DNA from: an uncultured Aquimarina sp.
GTDB lineage: Bacteria > Bacteroidota > Bacteroidia > Flavobacteriales > Flavobacteriaceae
Direction: 5' to 3'
Length of the DNA: 64,000 bases
NCBI RefSeq assembly: GCF_947492405.1
Contig: NZ_CANLMP010000007.1
Location: forward strand, 62,001-126,000
This document shows, piece after piece, positions 27,294 to 35,288 of the stretch (the first letter of the stretch is position 1; each line of letters opens with the position of its first letter). A program made the position numbers and the translations under genes. The notes below the pieces were generated by a model. The model saw only the letters and a program-made list of their open reading frames with translations. It did not search any database and was not told the DNA's origin.

Positions 27294-27309
27294 TACTTTG
27301 TATAAAGTA
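27294..27309. promoter_or_regulatory. Dyad before the next lipoprotein gene
   Basis: TACTTT-GTAT-AAAGTA, a perfect 6-bp inverted repeat in a 48-base gap. It resembles the dyad at 16000-16014 upstream of the GAF-AraC gene (ACTTT/AAAGT with 4 or 5 central bases). It could be a minor operator or chance. Confidence 0.25.
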
Positions 27310-27332
27310 TCTTTATTTAAGATGATGATCAA

Positions 27333-27974
27333 ATGGATTTAATTAAGACATATATTCTCAGTTTTGTTATTGTAATTACTAGTTGTTCAGATAAAAATAA
27401 GAACCAGGAAAAAGAACAACCGTTAATAAATCAGATTGAAAAAGAATCTACAGATACATTTGTTAAATCAGATACATTAGAGGTTGGTTATACCTACTGG
27501 TGGCCTGAAAACGGTCCTTTTATAGGCAACTGTGGTGAACAATATAGTTTGGTTTTTCTGGGAACTATTCATGAAGTTTACAAAAAAACAGAACAGCAAC
27601 AGTATGCATCCCAGATGGGGGTTATAAAAGTGGATAAAGTACTTATTGCGGCAGCACTTAAAAACAAAACCTACCAAGACGAACAGTATGTTACCTCGGA
27701 TTGTTTTGCACAGGTTGACGCTAAGAAAGGAGATAAAGTCCTGGTATTCTGTTACGAGTATGAAGGTAGTATCAGTATTCCTGGAGGAAAATCAATACTA
27801 AAAATTAATGATAGTAGTGATCCAATTGTAGCGTCAATAAAACGATATATTGGATCCAATCAAAACCCTCTATCCATTGAAGATGATCTTCATATTTGGG
27901 AGGAAATAGAACTTGGATCGGAACTTTCACAAATTATTTCTTGTAAAAAAACATTATCTAAAAATAAATTTTAA
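27333..27974 (+). CDS. Lipoprotein of unknown function
   Basis: A 213-residue lipoprotein (ILSFVIVITSCSDKNKN). The mature part has a single compact beta-rich domain: GNCGEQYSLVFLGTIHEVY, VIKVDKVLI, QYVTSDCFAQ, KGDKVLVFCYEYEG. Three Cys and the order 'FxGxV..v.....V..V.......v.....C.....G....VF' recall netrin/TIMP-like (NTR, OB-fold) modules in some bacterial secreted proteins, but I cannot confirm that. It lies 48 bases after the SIMPL-like gene and 36 before the next, in the run from promoter B. No known function. Confidence 0.65.
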   Translation: MDLIKTYILSFVIVITSCSDKNKNQEKEQPLINQIEKESTDTFVKSDTLEVGYTYWWPENGPFIGNCGEQYSLVFLGTIHEVYKKTEQQQYASQMGVIKVDKVLIAAALKNKTYQDEQYVTSDCFAQVDAKKGDKVLVFCYEYEGSISIPGGKSILKINDSSDPIVASIKRYIGSNQNPLSIEDDLHIWEEIELGSELSQIISCKKTLSKNKF

Positions 27975-28010
27975 TCAGAGAGGATTTTTCTCGATATGAA
28001 AAAATAACAA

Positions 28011-28307
28011 ATGGGAGCAACGTTCGAAGATTCAAAAAAATATAACTTAAGCAAGCCTGAATTAATTCAAAACGCTAAAGAGGCAATTGAAATATCTAAG
28101 TTTGAGACAGAACAGATTGATGAAGAAAATGGGATTATTTATGCCAAATCAAAATTAAATATTTGGTCTTGGTCAGAAAAAATAGTTATAAGAATTGAAA
28201 AAGATGGAAATGTAACGATAAAGAGTGAATGCTATCTTTCTACTCAAATATTTGATTGGGGCAAAAATAAAAGAAATGTGAAAACACTTTTCGAACACAT
28301 GGAATGA
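28011..28307 (+). CDS. Small hypothetical protein
   Basis: A 98-residue soluble protein with no signal peptide. It alternates a helix (KPELIQNAKEAIEISK) and beta strands (IIYAKSKLN, EKIVIRIEKDGNVTIKSE), with conserved-looking aromatic residues (SWSEK, FDWGKNKRNV). The layout resembles small Bacteroidota proteins of the DUF1499-like type, but the match is weak. It is the last gene of the run from promoter B; the third dyad promoter begins 50 bases later. Function unknown. Confidence 0.6.
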   Translation: MGATFEDSKKYNLSKPELIQNAKEAIEISKFETEQIDEENGIIYAKSKLNIWSWSEKIVIRIEKDGNVTIKSECYLSTQIFDWGKNKRNVKTLFEHME

Positions 28308-28356
28308 TAATTAAAATTAACCAAACTGTTTTAATTTGGCATAAACCTATTTAAAA

Positions 28357-28419
28357 TGTCCGAATTCATTGAAATTCAATCTTTTCGGATAATTAGAAAA
28401 CACTCCCTATTTAAGTTTG
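28357..28419 (+). promoter_or_regulatory. Dyad-element promoter, copy C
   Basis: Element at 28357-28391: TGTCC, N7, TTGAA-A-TTCAA, N7, GGATA (one mismatch in the right arm). A perfect -7 box, TAAGTTTG, lies at 28412-28419 after exactly 20 bases. The collagen-like lipoprotein ATG is at 28448. Confidence 0.7.
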
Positions 28420-28447
28420 CTTCATTAACATAAAAAACTTTTATAAA

Positions 28448-29041
28448 ATGAAAGCAATGAAAAATTTATTCGGATGTATAGCGGTAGTATTAATGTCGAT
28501 ATGTGTTATTTCATGTGAAGGAGAAGATGGTGCTGTAGGTCCACAAGGAGAACAAGGGATCCCGGGTGACCAAGGTCCTCAAGGTGATCCGGGTGATCAG
28601 GGAGATCAAGGGGATCCGGGAACAGCAAATGTGATGTATTCTGATTGGATAGTTAGAGACTATGAAAACAGTGGTGGATTAGCACAAGAGACCAATGAAC
28701 AATTGCTAGCTACATTAGGTCTTGGCGATTTTGACCTTACTCAAGATATATTATTGGTGTATGGTAGACGAGTGGTTAATTCTATAGTTACTGAGATAAA
28801 CCAACTTCCGTATATACAGGTTTCGGATAATGATTTTTATGGTTTTGAGGTTGCCAGTTTTAATGGGGGTTTTACCTTAAGGATACAGGTCGCAACATTG
28901 GATGGTGCTACTAGTGCATTTGCATTCTTCGAGGATTTTAGATATGTAATAATCCCCGGAGGAGTCGCAGCAGGAAAATCAGCTAATGATTATAAAAATA
29001 TGTCTTACCAGGAAATAGCAACCCTTTTTAACATCCAATAA
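28448..29041 (+). CDS. Collagen-like lipoprotein 1
   Basis: A 197-residue lipoprotein: the signal ends VISCEGEDG. The mature N-terminus is a run of ten Gly-X-Y triplets (from GAVGPQGEQGIPGDQG to GDPG), rich in Pro, Gln and Asp. It could form a short collagen-like triple helix that trimerises the C-terminal domain. That domain (about 60-197) begins TANVMYSDWI and contains FRYVIIPGGVAAG near its end. The protein at 30766 has the same plan and the same TANVMYSDWI and IIPGGV stretches. It stands alone between dyad promoter C and a terminator. Likely on the cell surface; no known function. Confidence 0.85.
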   Translation: MKAMKNLFGCIAVVLMSICVISCEGEDGAVGPQGEQGIPGDQGPQGDPGDQGDQGDPGTANVMYSDWIVRDYENSGGLAQETNEQLLATLGLGDFDLTQDILLVYGRRVVNSIVTEINQLPYIQVSDNDFYGFEVASFNGGFTLRIQVATLDGATSAFAFFEDFRYVIIPGGVAAGKSANDYKNMSYQEIATLFNIQ

Positions 29042-29060
29042 TTATTTGAAATAGTAATCT

Positions 29061-29092
29061 AAAAGTCCCTGGGATCTGGTCTCGGGGATTTT
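29061..29092 (+). terminator. Probable terminator of collagen-like gene 1
   Basis: AAAAGTCCC and GGGGATTTT form an imperfect hairpin about 20 bases after the stop, followed by TTAAAAAA. Its position after a single-gene unit supports termination. The stem has a bulge, so strength is uncertain. Confidence 0.5.
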
Positions 29093-29169
29093 AAAAAATA
29101 AGGCTAATATTACCTTTTAAAAAGATATTATTAGTGTCGTTTTGTGTAAACCACTAAAATAAAAAGAGT

Positions 29170-29772
29170 ATGATACTTTATGGAAGTAAAGCAGTTCATA
29201 TAAAATCTGAACAATCTAAAACATCTACTTGTCCGAGTTGCGAAACTCAAGGTTCTCTAATTTTAAGTGTATTCAGAAGACATGTTCATGTTTTCTGGAT
29301 TCCGTTATTTCCAATTGGTAAAAAAGGAATGTCTCAGTGTCAGCATTGTAAAAATGTTCTTAAAACTAGAGAGATGCCAGCACCAATAAGAAAGGAGTAC
29401 GAAATCTTAAAAAACTCTGCTAAAGGTCCTGCATGGCAATTTGTAGGTTTAGGGATGCTTATAGTTTTGATTATTTGGGGTAGTTATGCTGATAGCCAGA
29501 ATAAAAAATTAGCACTTGAGTACATAGCATCTCCGATGGATGGGGATATCTATGAATACAAAATTGAAACAGGAAATTATTCTACTTTAAAAGTAACCGC
29601 TGTTTCAAAGGATAGCGTATTTGTGGCTCCAAATGAATATGAAATAAGTAAAAAGAGTAGAATATATAAAATCAATAAACCTCAAAATTATTCCAAATTG
29701 TCCTACGGAATCTCAAAAAACAGATTAAAAGAAATGTATAGCTCCGGAGAAATTTTGGATATAAATAGATAA
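29170..29772 (+). CDS. Zinc-ribbon membrane protein
   Basis: A 200-residue protein with an N-terminal four-cysteine zinc ribbon (TCPSCETQG near residue 20 and CQHCKN near 57), a segment HVHVFWIPLFPIGKKG typical of this family, then one membrane helix (about 93-110, FVGLGMLIVLIIWGSYA). The C-terminal ~90 residues are beta-rich (IYEYKIETGNYSTLKVTAV) and should lie outside the membrane if the ribbon is cytoplasmic. The next gene starts 10 bases after its stop, so the two form an operon. The role is unknown. Confidence 0.75.
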   Translation: MILYGSKAVHIKSEQSKTSTCPSCETQGSLILSVFRRHVHVFWIPLFPIGKKGMSQCQHCKNVLKTREMPAPIRKEYEILKNSAKGPAWQFVGLGMLIVLIIWGSYADSQNKKLALEYIASPMDGDIYEYKIETGNYSTLKVTAVSKDSVFVAPNEYEISKKSRIYKINKPQNYSKLSYGISKNRLKEMYSSGEILDINR

Positions 29773-29782
29773 AATTTTAGAA

Positions 29783-30487
29783 ATGAAAACAATTAAATAT
29801 ATAGGAGCCTTATGGGTATGTATAATCATACAGGCTTGTAATAACGATGATGATACTAATGGTTTAAGAATCGTGTATGAAGAAAATTATATAGAAACCT
29901 TATTTTTAGAAGCAGGAGAAACCATACCTCCAGTAGTAAATTGGTCAGGAGAAACAGGAACATTCTCTGCTACTACATTACCCTCTACCGCACCAGATGA
30001 TTTATTTAGGAGAAATTTATCTATTGACGAAGAAACAGGGGTGCTTTCTTGGGATAGATCGATCCCTTTGGGTGAAATAGAAATTATTATAACAGCATCC
30101 AGTTCATCAGAAACGGCAAGCACAACCATAACAATTAAGAACACTTTTGTTGGGGGTTTGTTTTATGGAGGATTTAATAGTGACATATCTGATAATCCAG
30201 ATATATCTATGATTGATTCTAGTAATTCTATAAACTTTACTAAAGAAGGTATCGTTGGATTATTAGGAACTAGTGATGGAGATATAATTTCTATGTCAGG
30301 AACCTGGACTATTGATGAATCATTTATAACGGTTAATTTCGACACTAATAACAGAGTAATGATAGGTGATATGAATGCTAGAAATGGTTCACCAGCGGCT
30401 ACATTTATTGGGCAATGGGGAGAAGGATTGGATCAAAACAATACTATTGAAAATTTGATGGGAGCATTCATATTTGAAAACGATTAA
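29783..30487 (+). CDS. Lipoprotein with Ig/cadherin-like domain
   Basis: A 234-residue lipoprotein (GALWVCIIIQACNNDDD, acidic after Cys). Residues about 40-120 form a putative Ig- or cadherin-like beta-sandwich: PPVVNWSGETGTFSATTLP, DEETGVLSWDRSIPLGEIEI, TASSSSETASTTITI. This is the pattern of 'putative Ig' modules in Bacteroidota surface proteins. The C-terminal half (GGLFYGGFNSD, ISMSGTWTIDES, NGSPAATFIGQWGEG) looks like a lipocalin-type or similar beta-barrel domain. It follows the zinc-ribbon gene by 10 bases. Function unknown. Confidence 0.7.
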   Translation: MKTIKYIGALWVCIIIQACNNDDDTNGLRIVYEENYIETLFLEAGETIPPVVNWSGETGTFSATTLPSTAPDDLFRRNLSIDEETGVLSWDRSIPLGEIEIIITASSSSETASTTITIKNTFVGGLFYGGFNSDISDNPDISMIDSSNSINFTKEGIVGLLGTSDGDIISMSGTWTIDESFITVNFDTNNRVMIGDMNARNGSPAATFIGQWGEGLDQNNTIENLMGAFIFEND

Positions 30488-30631
30488 AATTGTTTTTGAT
30501 TTTTTGATGAAACTAAATCCACTAACTCAAATGTGACGAATGATTTGAGCAAACTACAAAATCTGTAGAATATGAATGTGTCTATAAGATAGTTTAACAG
30601 CAAAGAAACGCACTCAGATTACTATTAAACC

Positions 30632-30670
30632 CTGGGGCATTTCACCCCGAAAATACAGGGGAACCCCCTA
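30632..30670. other. G/C-rich islands in an AT-rich gap
   Basis: Within the 278-base gap before collagen-like gene 2 there are two short dyads: GGGG(CATTTCA)CCCC at 30634-30647 and AGGGG-AA-CCCCCT at 30657-30669. They lie just upstream of dyad promoter D. There is no T-run, so terminator function is doubtful. Confidence 0.35.
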
Positions 30671-30675
30671 AATAA

Positions 30676-30738
30676 TGTCCATATTCTTTGAATTTCAAAT
30701 TTTTCGGACACATTGATTTTAGCCCATTACTAGGTTTG
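30676..30738 (+). promoter_or_regulatory. Dyad-element promoter, copy D
   Basis: Element at 30676-30710: TGTCC, N7, TTGAA-T-TTCAA, N7, GGACA, with all arms perfect. A perfect -7 box TAGGTTTG follows at 30731-30738 after exactly 20 bases. The second collagen-like lipoprotein gene starts at 30766. Confidence 0.72.
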
Positions 30739-30765
30739 TTGTATTAATTTTTAAATCGTAAAAAA

Positions 30766-31329
30766 ATGAAAGCAATGACAAATTTAGGGAGGCTTATTAC
30801 TGTAGTAATTTTATCAGTATTTATTTTTTCCTGTGAGGGAGAAGATGGAGCCGTTGGTCCGCAAGGAGAACAAGGACCTCAAGGAGAACAGGGTCCGCAA
30901 GGTGAACAAGGAGAACCAGGAACAGCAAACGTGATGTATTCTGATTGGATTGATTCTGGGTTTGAGAATGATATTACGGATGGTTTTGATGCATTCAATA
31001 TCGATGCTCCAGAAATTACACAAGAGATTTTGGATACGGGTACGATTTTGGTATATGCAAGAAGTACAACCAATACCATTTATAAGGTTCCGGTTACCTT
31101 TTATGGTTCTTTAAACGAGAGTTATTTTTTTAGGGTAATAAATGCCGGAACACTTAACATTGGTGTAGAAGGAATCGGTATTAATGAGATAGGAGAATCG
31201 TTTCTTAATGATGTTTTTAGATATATAATTATTCCTGGTGGAGTGTCTATAAACGGTTCAAGATCTGCAGAAGATCTTAATCACATGAAGTATGAAGAAA
31301 TAAGCGAAATGTTTAATATACCAAAATAA
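30766..31329 (+). CDS. Collagen-like lipoprotein 2
   Basis: A 187-residue paralogue of the lipoprotein at 28448. The signal ends VFIFSCEGEDG. Eight Gly-X-Y triplets follow (GAVGPQGEQGPQGEQGPQGE, then QGEPG); the GPQ-GEQ units repeat in tandem, which suggests triplet gain by slippage. The C-terminal domain begins TANVMYSDWI and has FRYIIIPGGVS before the end, as in its paralogue, though the middle has diverged. It is transcribed alone from dyad promoter D and ends at a strong hairpin. Likely surface-exposed. The triple helix is inference from sequence pattern. Confidence 0.85.
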   Translation: MKAMTNLGRLITVVILSVFIFSCEGEDGAVGPQGEQGPQGEQGPQGEQGEPGTANVMYSDWIDSGFENDITDGFDAFNIDAPEITQEILDTGTILVYARSTTNTIYKVPVTFYGSLNESYFFRVINAGTLNIGVEGIGINEIGESFLNDVFRYIIIPGGVSINGSRSAEDLNHMKYEEISEMFNIPK

Positions 31330-31364
31330 CCCTTAGATACTAATATTTATTATTTAGGATTTGT

Positions 31365-31402
31365 AGCGGTGAGCAGGATATTCTTGTTCACCGCTTCGTT
31401 TT
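31365..31402 (+). terminator. Terminator of collagen-like gene 2
   Basis: AGCGGTGAGCAGGA pairs with TCTTGTTCACCGCT over 14 bp (two G-T wobbles) around a three-base TAT loop, 35 bases after the stop. A short T-containing run (TCGTTTTC) follows. It marks the right end of the accessory block. Confidence 0.65.
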
Positions 31403-31485
31403 CTATTATCTTATGATGATTTATGAAGTAAAAGTAAGTGAAGTATAAGTTTTGAAGTAAATTAGTGTCTATAAAAAAGTTTTCT

Positions 31486-31881
31486 ATGACACTTACCATG
31501 AGCATTCCAGCATTACTTTTTCCAGCAATATCTTTAACGATGCTTGCCTATAATGCCAGATACCTTGCCATTGCAGGTCTAATACGTCAGTTACATAAAG
31601 AGTATTTAACCTCTCCATCAAAGAATACAGGATTACAAATAAAGAACCTCAGAAAGCGATTATGGTTGATAAGGAACATGCAAGCAATTGCCATTGTCAG
31701 TTTTCTTACCAGTGTAATTACTATGTTTTTACTATACGTAGAAGAAAATAGCCTGGCTAATCTACTATTTGGGATCAGTTTGTTTGCCCTAATGATTTCA
31801 CTTTTTTTATCATTTATTGAGGTTCAGATTTCTACTAAAGCATTGTCTATAAGGTTAGACAGAATTGAAGAAAACAACTAG
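31486..31881 (+). CDS. DUF2721 membrane protein
   Basis: A 131-residue membrane protein of the DUF2721 family. The first helix begins MTLTMSIPALLFPAISLTML, as family members do. A basic amphipathic stretch follows (LIRQLHKEYL, KNLRKRLWLI), then two more helices (IAIVSFLTSVITMFLLYV and LLFGISLFALMISLFLSF). I prefer the ATG at 31486 to an in-frame GTG at 31465, because family proteins start at this point. The family has no known function. It sits 45 bases upstream of the PAS histidine kinase and may be co-transcribed with it. Confidence 0.8.
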   Translation: MTLTMSIPALLFPAISLTMLAYNARYLAIAGLIRQLHKEYLTSPSKNTGLQIKNLRKRLWLIRNMQAIAIVSFLTSVITMFLLYVEENSLANLLFGISLFALMISLFLSFIEVQISTKALSIRLDRIEENN

Positions 31882-31926
31882 AAATTCTTATATTGTTAGG
31901 ATCATTATTTTTTTAACCGACTTTAA

Positions 31927-33378
31927 ATGCTCCAAAATGAACTTTTTAATAATGTAATGCAAGATTTCAATACGGGTTATTGGGAGCTACATCGCGATCC
32001 GTATAGAGAAAATTGGTCAGCGAGGTTCTATGAAATCCTTGGATACTCTATAAATGATATAGAGTCTAACTTCGATTATTTTTTAGAGAACCTTATTCAT
32101 AAAGAAGATGTTGATGTCTTTAGAGACAATTTTTTAAATTATCGAATAAATTCTGTAAACTTCAAACAACATATTAAGATACTAAATAAAAAAGGGGAGT
32201 ATCAGTTGTTTCGATGTGTTACTAATGATGCGTTACCAGTAAATATTAAAGCTGAAACCAGTTTTGTTTTTTTCTTTGAAATAAAACTGGAACCCGAAAA
32301 TACAATTAAAAAAGACAACTTCTATTATAAAGAAACCGCCCAGATGACGGCTACCGGAAGCTGGTATGTAGATTTTCATAAAAAAGGAAGTTATTGGGAT
32401 TTTGAGACGTATAGAATACTAGAGTATCCAGAAGATTATAGGCCTTCTCTAAAAGATTCCGCTAATTATTATACAGAAGATTGTAGGCAATTGGCTGCGG
32501 ATTGTTTCTTTAATTGTGCCATGATGGGGACACCGTTTAATACCGAAATAAAAATGGTTACCGCTAATAAAAGAGAATTTTGGGCAAGAGCAATAGGAAA
32601 ACCTGTTTACAATGAAAACAAAGAAATTATTGGTATTCGGGGTGTTTTTCAGGACATTGATGATATAAAAAGTAAAGAAATTAGACTACAGAAATCTGTG
32701 GATATTATAGCCGCGCAGAATTCTAGGCTATTTAATTTTGCACATATTGTTTCTCATAACCTTAGATCACATACTAGTAACTTATCCCTACTAGTTCAAC
32801 TTATAGAAGATATTGATGATCCTAAAGAAAAAGAAGAATTAATTAAAGAGGTAAAAACCATTTCTTCTAACCTAAATACCACGATAGAACACCTTAATGA
32901 AGTTGTTACAGTACAAACCAATAACAAACAAGAAAGAGTACCCGTAAAGTTTAAAGATGCTTTAAAATTGGTGATCAATGGAATCAGTCATGTGATTAGC
33001 AATAGCAATTGTCAAATACGGTCTGATTTTAGTGAAGTCGAAGAAATCGATTATATACCGGCTTATCTAGAGAGTATTTTACTCAATTTAATTACGAATG
33101 CAATTAAATATAAACATCTGGATAGAGACCCTATCATTATGATAAAAACATATATTGATGAAGGAAATAAATATCTAAAAGTTTCGGATAATGGAATGGG
33201 GATTGATATGACACTTTTTAAAGACAAAGTGTTTGGAATGTATAAAACCTTTCATTACAACAAAGATGCTGTAGGTATTGGGTTGTTCCTAACCAAAAAT
33301 CAAGTAGAATCAATGGATGGTACTATAAGTATAGAAAGTGAGGTTGATATAGGGACAACTTTTACTATTGAATTTTAA
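31927..33378 (+). CDS. PAS-domain sensor histidine kinase, soluble
   Basis: A 483-residue kinase without membrane segments. Two PAS domains occupy about 10-115 (WELHRDPYRENWSARFYEILGY) and 130-255 (GSWYVDFHKKGSYWDFETYRILEY, then a PAC motif GIRGVFQDIDDIK). The dimerisation helix has His277 in AHIVSHNLRSHTSN, typical of the PAS-kinase group with HNLR instead of HELR. The ATPase domain has NLITNAIKYK, VSDNGMGIDM and GIGLFLTKNQVE. It should sense a cytoplasmic cue and phosphorylate the single-domain receiver whose gene starts 20 bases after its stop. Intact catalytic residues indicate an active enzyme. Confidence 0.92.
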   Translation: MLQNELFNNVMQDFNTGYWELHRDPYRENWSARFYEILGYSINDIESNFDYFLENLIHKEDVDVFRDNFLNYRINSVNFKQHIKILNKKGEYQLFRCVTNDALPVNIKAETSFVFFFEIKLEPENTIKKDNFYYKETAQMTATGSWYVDFHKKGSYWDFETYRILEYPEDYRPSLKDSANYYTEDCRQLAADCFFNCAMMGTPFNTEIKMVTANKREFWARAIGKPVYNENKEIIGIRGVFQDIDDIKSKEIRLQKSVDIIAAQNSRLFNFAHIVSHNLRSHTSNLSLLVQLIEDIDDPKEKEELIKEVKTISSNLNTTIEHLNEVVTVQTNNKQERVPVKFKDALKLVINGISHVISNSNCQIRSDFSEVEEIDYIPAYLESILLNLITNAIKYKHLDRDPIIMIKTYIDEGNKYLKVSDNGMGIDMTLFKDKVFGMYKTFHYNKDAVGIGLFLTKNQVESMDGTISIESEVDIGTTFTIEF

Positions 33379-33398
33379 ACACAAACAATTCTTATATA

Positions 33399-33806
33399 AT
33401 GGGCGATAAAATAGGAGTAGCATGCATTATCGATGACGATAGCGTATATGTAAATCTAGTGAAACGAATAATTGAAGCAAAACAACTTTGCCAGAACTTA
33501 TTAGTTTTTGAAAATGGAAAGGAAGCTTTAGGATATTTTGAAGCAATTTTAAGCAACTTGAATGAGGAAAGCATTCCCGAAATTATTTTTTTAGATCTTA
33601 ATATGCCGGTAATGGATGGATGGGAGTTTTTAGAAAAATTTATTACGATTAAGAATAAATTCGGAAAAGTAATTACGCTTTATATTGTAAGTTCTTCTAT
33701 TAATCCACTGGATATCAATAAAGCAAAAAGCATAAAGAGTGTCAAGGACTATTTAATTAAACCAATTACGATTGAAGAGTTAGAGTCTATTTTTAGTGTA
33801 GCTTAA
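33399..33806 (+). CDS. Single-domain response regulator
   Basis: A 135-residue CheY-like receiver without output domain. The acidic pair is in CIIDDDSVY, the phosphorylated residue is Asp66 in IIFLDLNMPVMDGWE, the Ser/Thr is in IVSSSINPLD, and the Lys is in YLIKPITIEE. This type pairs with PAS kinases in many Bacteroidota and usually acts by protein contact or phosphorelay. It follows the kinase by 20 bases and ends at a strong bidirectional terminator. Confidence 0.92.
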   Translation: MGDKIGVACIIDDDSVYVNLVKRIIEAKQLCQNLLVFENGKEALGYFEAILSNLNEESIPEIIFLDLNMPVMDGWEFLEKFITIKNKFGKVITLYIVSSSINPLDINKAKSIKSVKDYLIKPITIEELESIFSVA

Positions 33807-33810
33807 AACA

Positions 33811-33838
33811 ATTGAGGCCTCATTTATGAGGCCTCAAT
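33811..33838. terminator. Bidirectional terminator
   Basis: ATTGAGGCCTCAT and ATGAGGCCTCAAT form a perfect 13-bp hairpin with a two-base TT centre, lying between the converging receiver gene (stop 33806) and pyk (stop 33861). A/T-rich flanks on both sides support termination from both directions. Confidence 0.8.
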
Positions 33839-33860
33839 AAAATATTTTAATAAACAATAT

Positions 33861-35288
33861 TTACATCTGAGATACTCTTAATGTATTTACCATCCCTTTT
33901 TCTGCTACAGGCATAGCAGCAAGATTGATTAACATATCACCTTTTTCTACAAAACCACGTTCCAAGGCTAAATTATTAACATCTTGTACTGTCTCATCAG
34001 TACTAACATATTTATCATAATAAAACGCTTTTACTCCCCAAAGAAGACTAAGTTGAGATAGAATTCTTCTGTTACTTGTAAAAACCAGAATATGAGCTCC
34101 TGGTCTCCAAGCAGAAATCTGAAAAGCAGTATATCCACTATTGGTTAATGTACAAATGGCTTTGGCATTTATATCATTTGCCATATGTGCCGCGTGATAA
34201 CAAATAGATTTTGTAATAAATCGATTTGTTCTTATGTGCGGAGGACTTTGAGGAACTTGTATAAGATCAGAGTTTTCTACACTATTAATTATTTTTGTCA
34301 TCGTTTCGATAACCTGTACAGGATATTTACCCACAGATGTTTCGCCAGATAACATTACCGCATCAGCACCATCCATCACAGAATTAGCTACGTCATTAAC
34401 TTCGGCACGAGTTGGAGTTAAACTATCGATCATAGTTTCCATCATTTGTGTTGCTATGATCACAGGTATTCTAGCTGTTTTGGCTTTTAATACTAACTTC
34501 TTTTGGATCAAAGGAACTTCTTGAGCAGGAATTTCTACTCCAAGATCTCCTCTTGCAACCATTAAGCCATCGCAATACGCAACAATCTTATCGATGTTTT
34601 CTACACCTTCTGGTTTTTCAATTTTTGCAACAATAGGAATTTTATGTTCTGTATGTTGTTTTATAAGATCTTGTAACTCTATAAGATCCTGAGCATGACG
34701 TACAAAAGACAATGCTATCCAATCCACTTCTAGACTACAGGCAAAAATTGCATCTTTAACATCTTTTTCTGTAAGTGCGGGTAATGAGATATCGGTGTTT
34801 GGCAGATTTACCCCTTTTTTTGATCGTAAAGGTCCACCTTGAATTACTTTTGCTTTAACAGTGTCCTTATTATTAGTCGAAATTACTTCGAAAATTAATT
34901 TCCCATCATCCAATAAAATTCGTTCTCCTGATTTTACATCTTTAGGAAAATTGGCATAGTTCATATAAACACTTTCCGCAGTTCCTTCAAAAGCTTTTCC
35001 TGTAACAAAATTAATAAAATCACCATCATTAACAATGACATCACCTTTCATAACACCTACCCTTAATTTAGGCCCTTGTAAATCTGCTAATATGGATGCA
35101 TTATAACCGTGCTTCAAACTTAAATCACGTATCATCTTTACACGCTCTTTTACATCTTCATAGTCAGCATGTGAAAAGTTAATTCTAAAAACATTTACAC
35201 CCGCATTTAGCATATTTTTCAATACTTCCTTAGTACTGGTAGCAGGTCCAAGTGTTGCCACTATTTTAGTCTTTTTAGTTTTTGGCAT
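33861..35288 (-). CDS. pyk: Pyruvate kinase
   Basis: A 475-residue cytoplasmic glycolytic enzyme that converts phosphoenolpyruvate and ADP to pyruvate and ATP. Signatures: TKIVATLGPATS at the start, FRINFSHA, the active-site stretch PIVAKIEKPEGVENID, GLMVARGDLGVEIP and ATQMMETMIDS. The barrel, cap and C-terminal domains are complete and of normal length. Its ATG overlaps the stop of the upstream IPExxxVDY gene by one base (TAATG), so the two are translationally coupled. The order acpP-fabF-rnc-IPExxxVDY-pyk is common in Flavobacteriia. Confidence 0.97.
   Translation of the reverse strand: MPKTKKTKIVATLGPATSTKEVLKNMLNAGVNVFRINFSHADYEDVKERVKMIRDLSLKHGYNASILADLQGPKLRVGVMKGDVIVNDGDFINFVTGKAFEGTAESVYMNYANFPKDVKSGERILLDDGKLIFEVISTNNKDTVKAKVIQGGPLRSKKGVNLPNTDISLPALTEKDVKDAIFACSLEVDWIALSFVRHAQDLIELQDLIKQHTEHKIPIVAKIEKPEGVENIDKIVAYCDGLMVARGDLGVEIPAQEVPLIQKKLVLKAKTARIPVIIATQMMETMIDSLTPTRAEVNDVANSVMDGADAVMLSGETSVGKYPVQVIETMTKIINSVENSDLIQVPQSPPHIRTNRFITKSICYHAAHMANDINAKAICTLTNSGYTAFQISAWRPGAHILVFTSNRRILSQLSLLWGVKAFYYDKYVSTDETVQDVNNLALERGFVEKGDMLINLAAMPVAEKGMVNTLRVSQM

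Noticed and set aside
28500..28630. Tandem DNA repeat or phage tail-fibre origin for the Gly-X-Y tract
   Set aside because: There are no phage genes in the window and the tract is fused to a lipoprotein signal. A collagen-like lipoprotein fits better.
23243..30710. CRISPR-like reading of the four 35-nt repeats
   Set aside because: Copies are 1.7 to 3.4 kb apart with genes between, there are no short spacers and no cas genes. The promoter layout explains them better.
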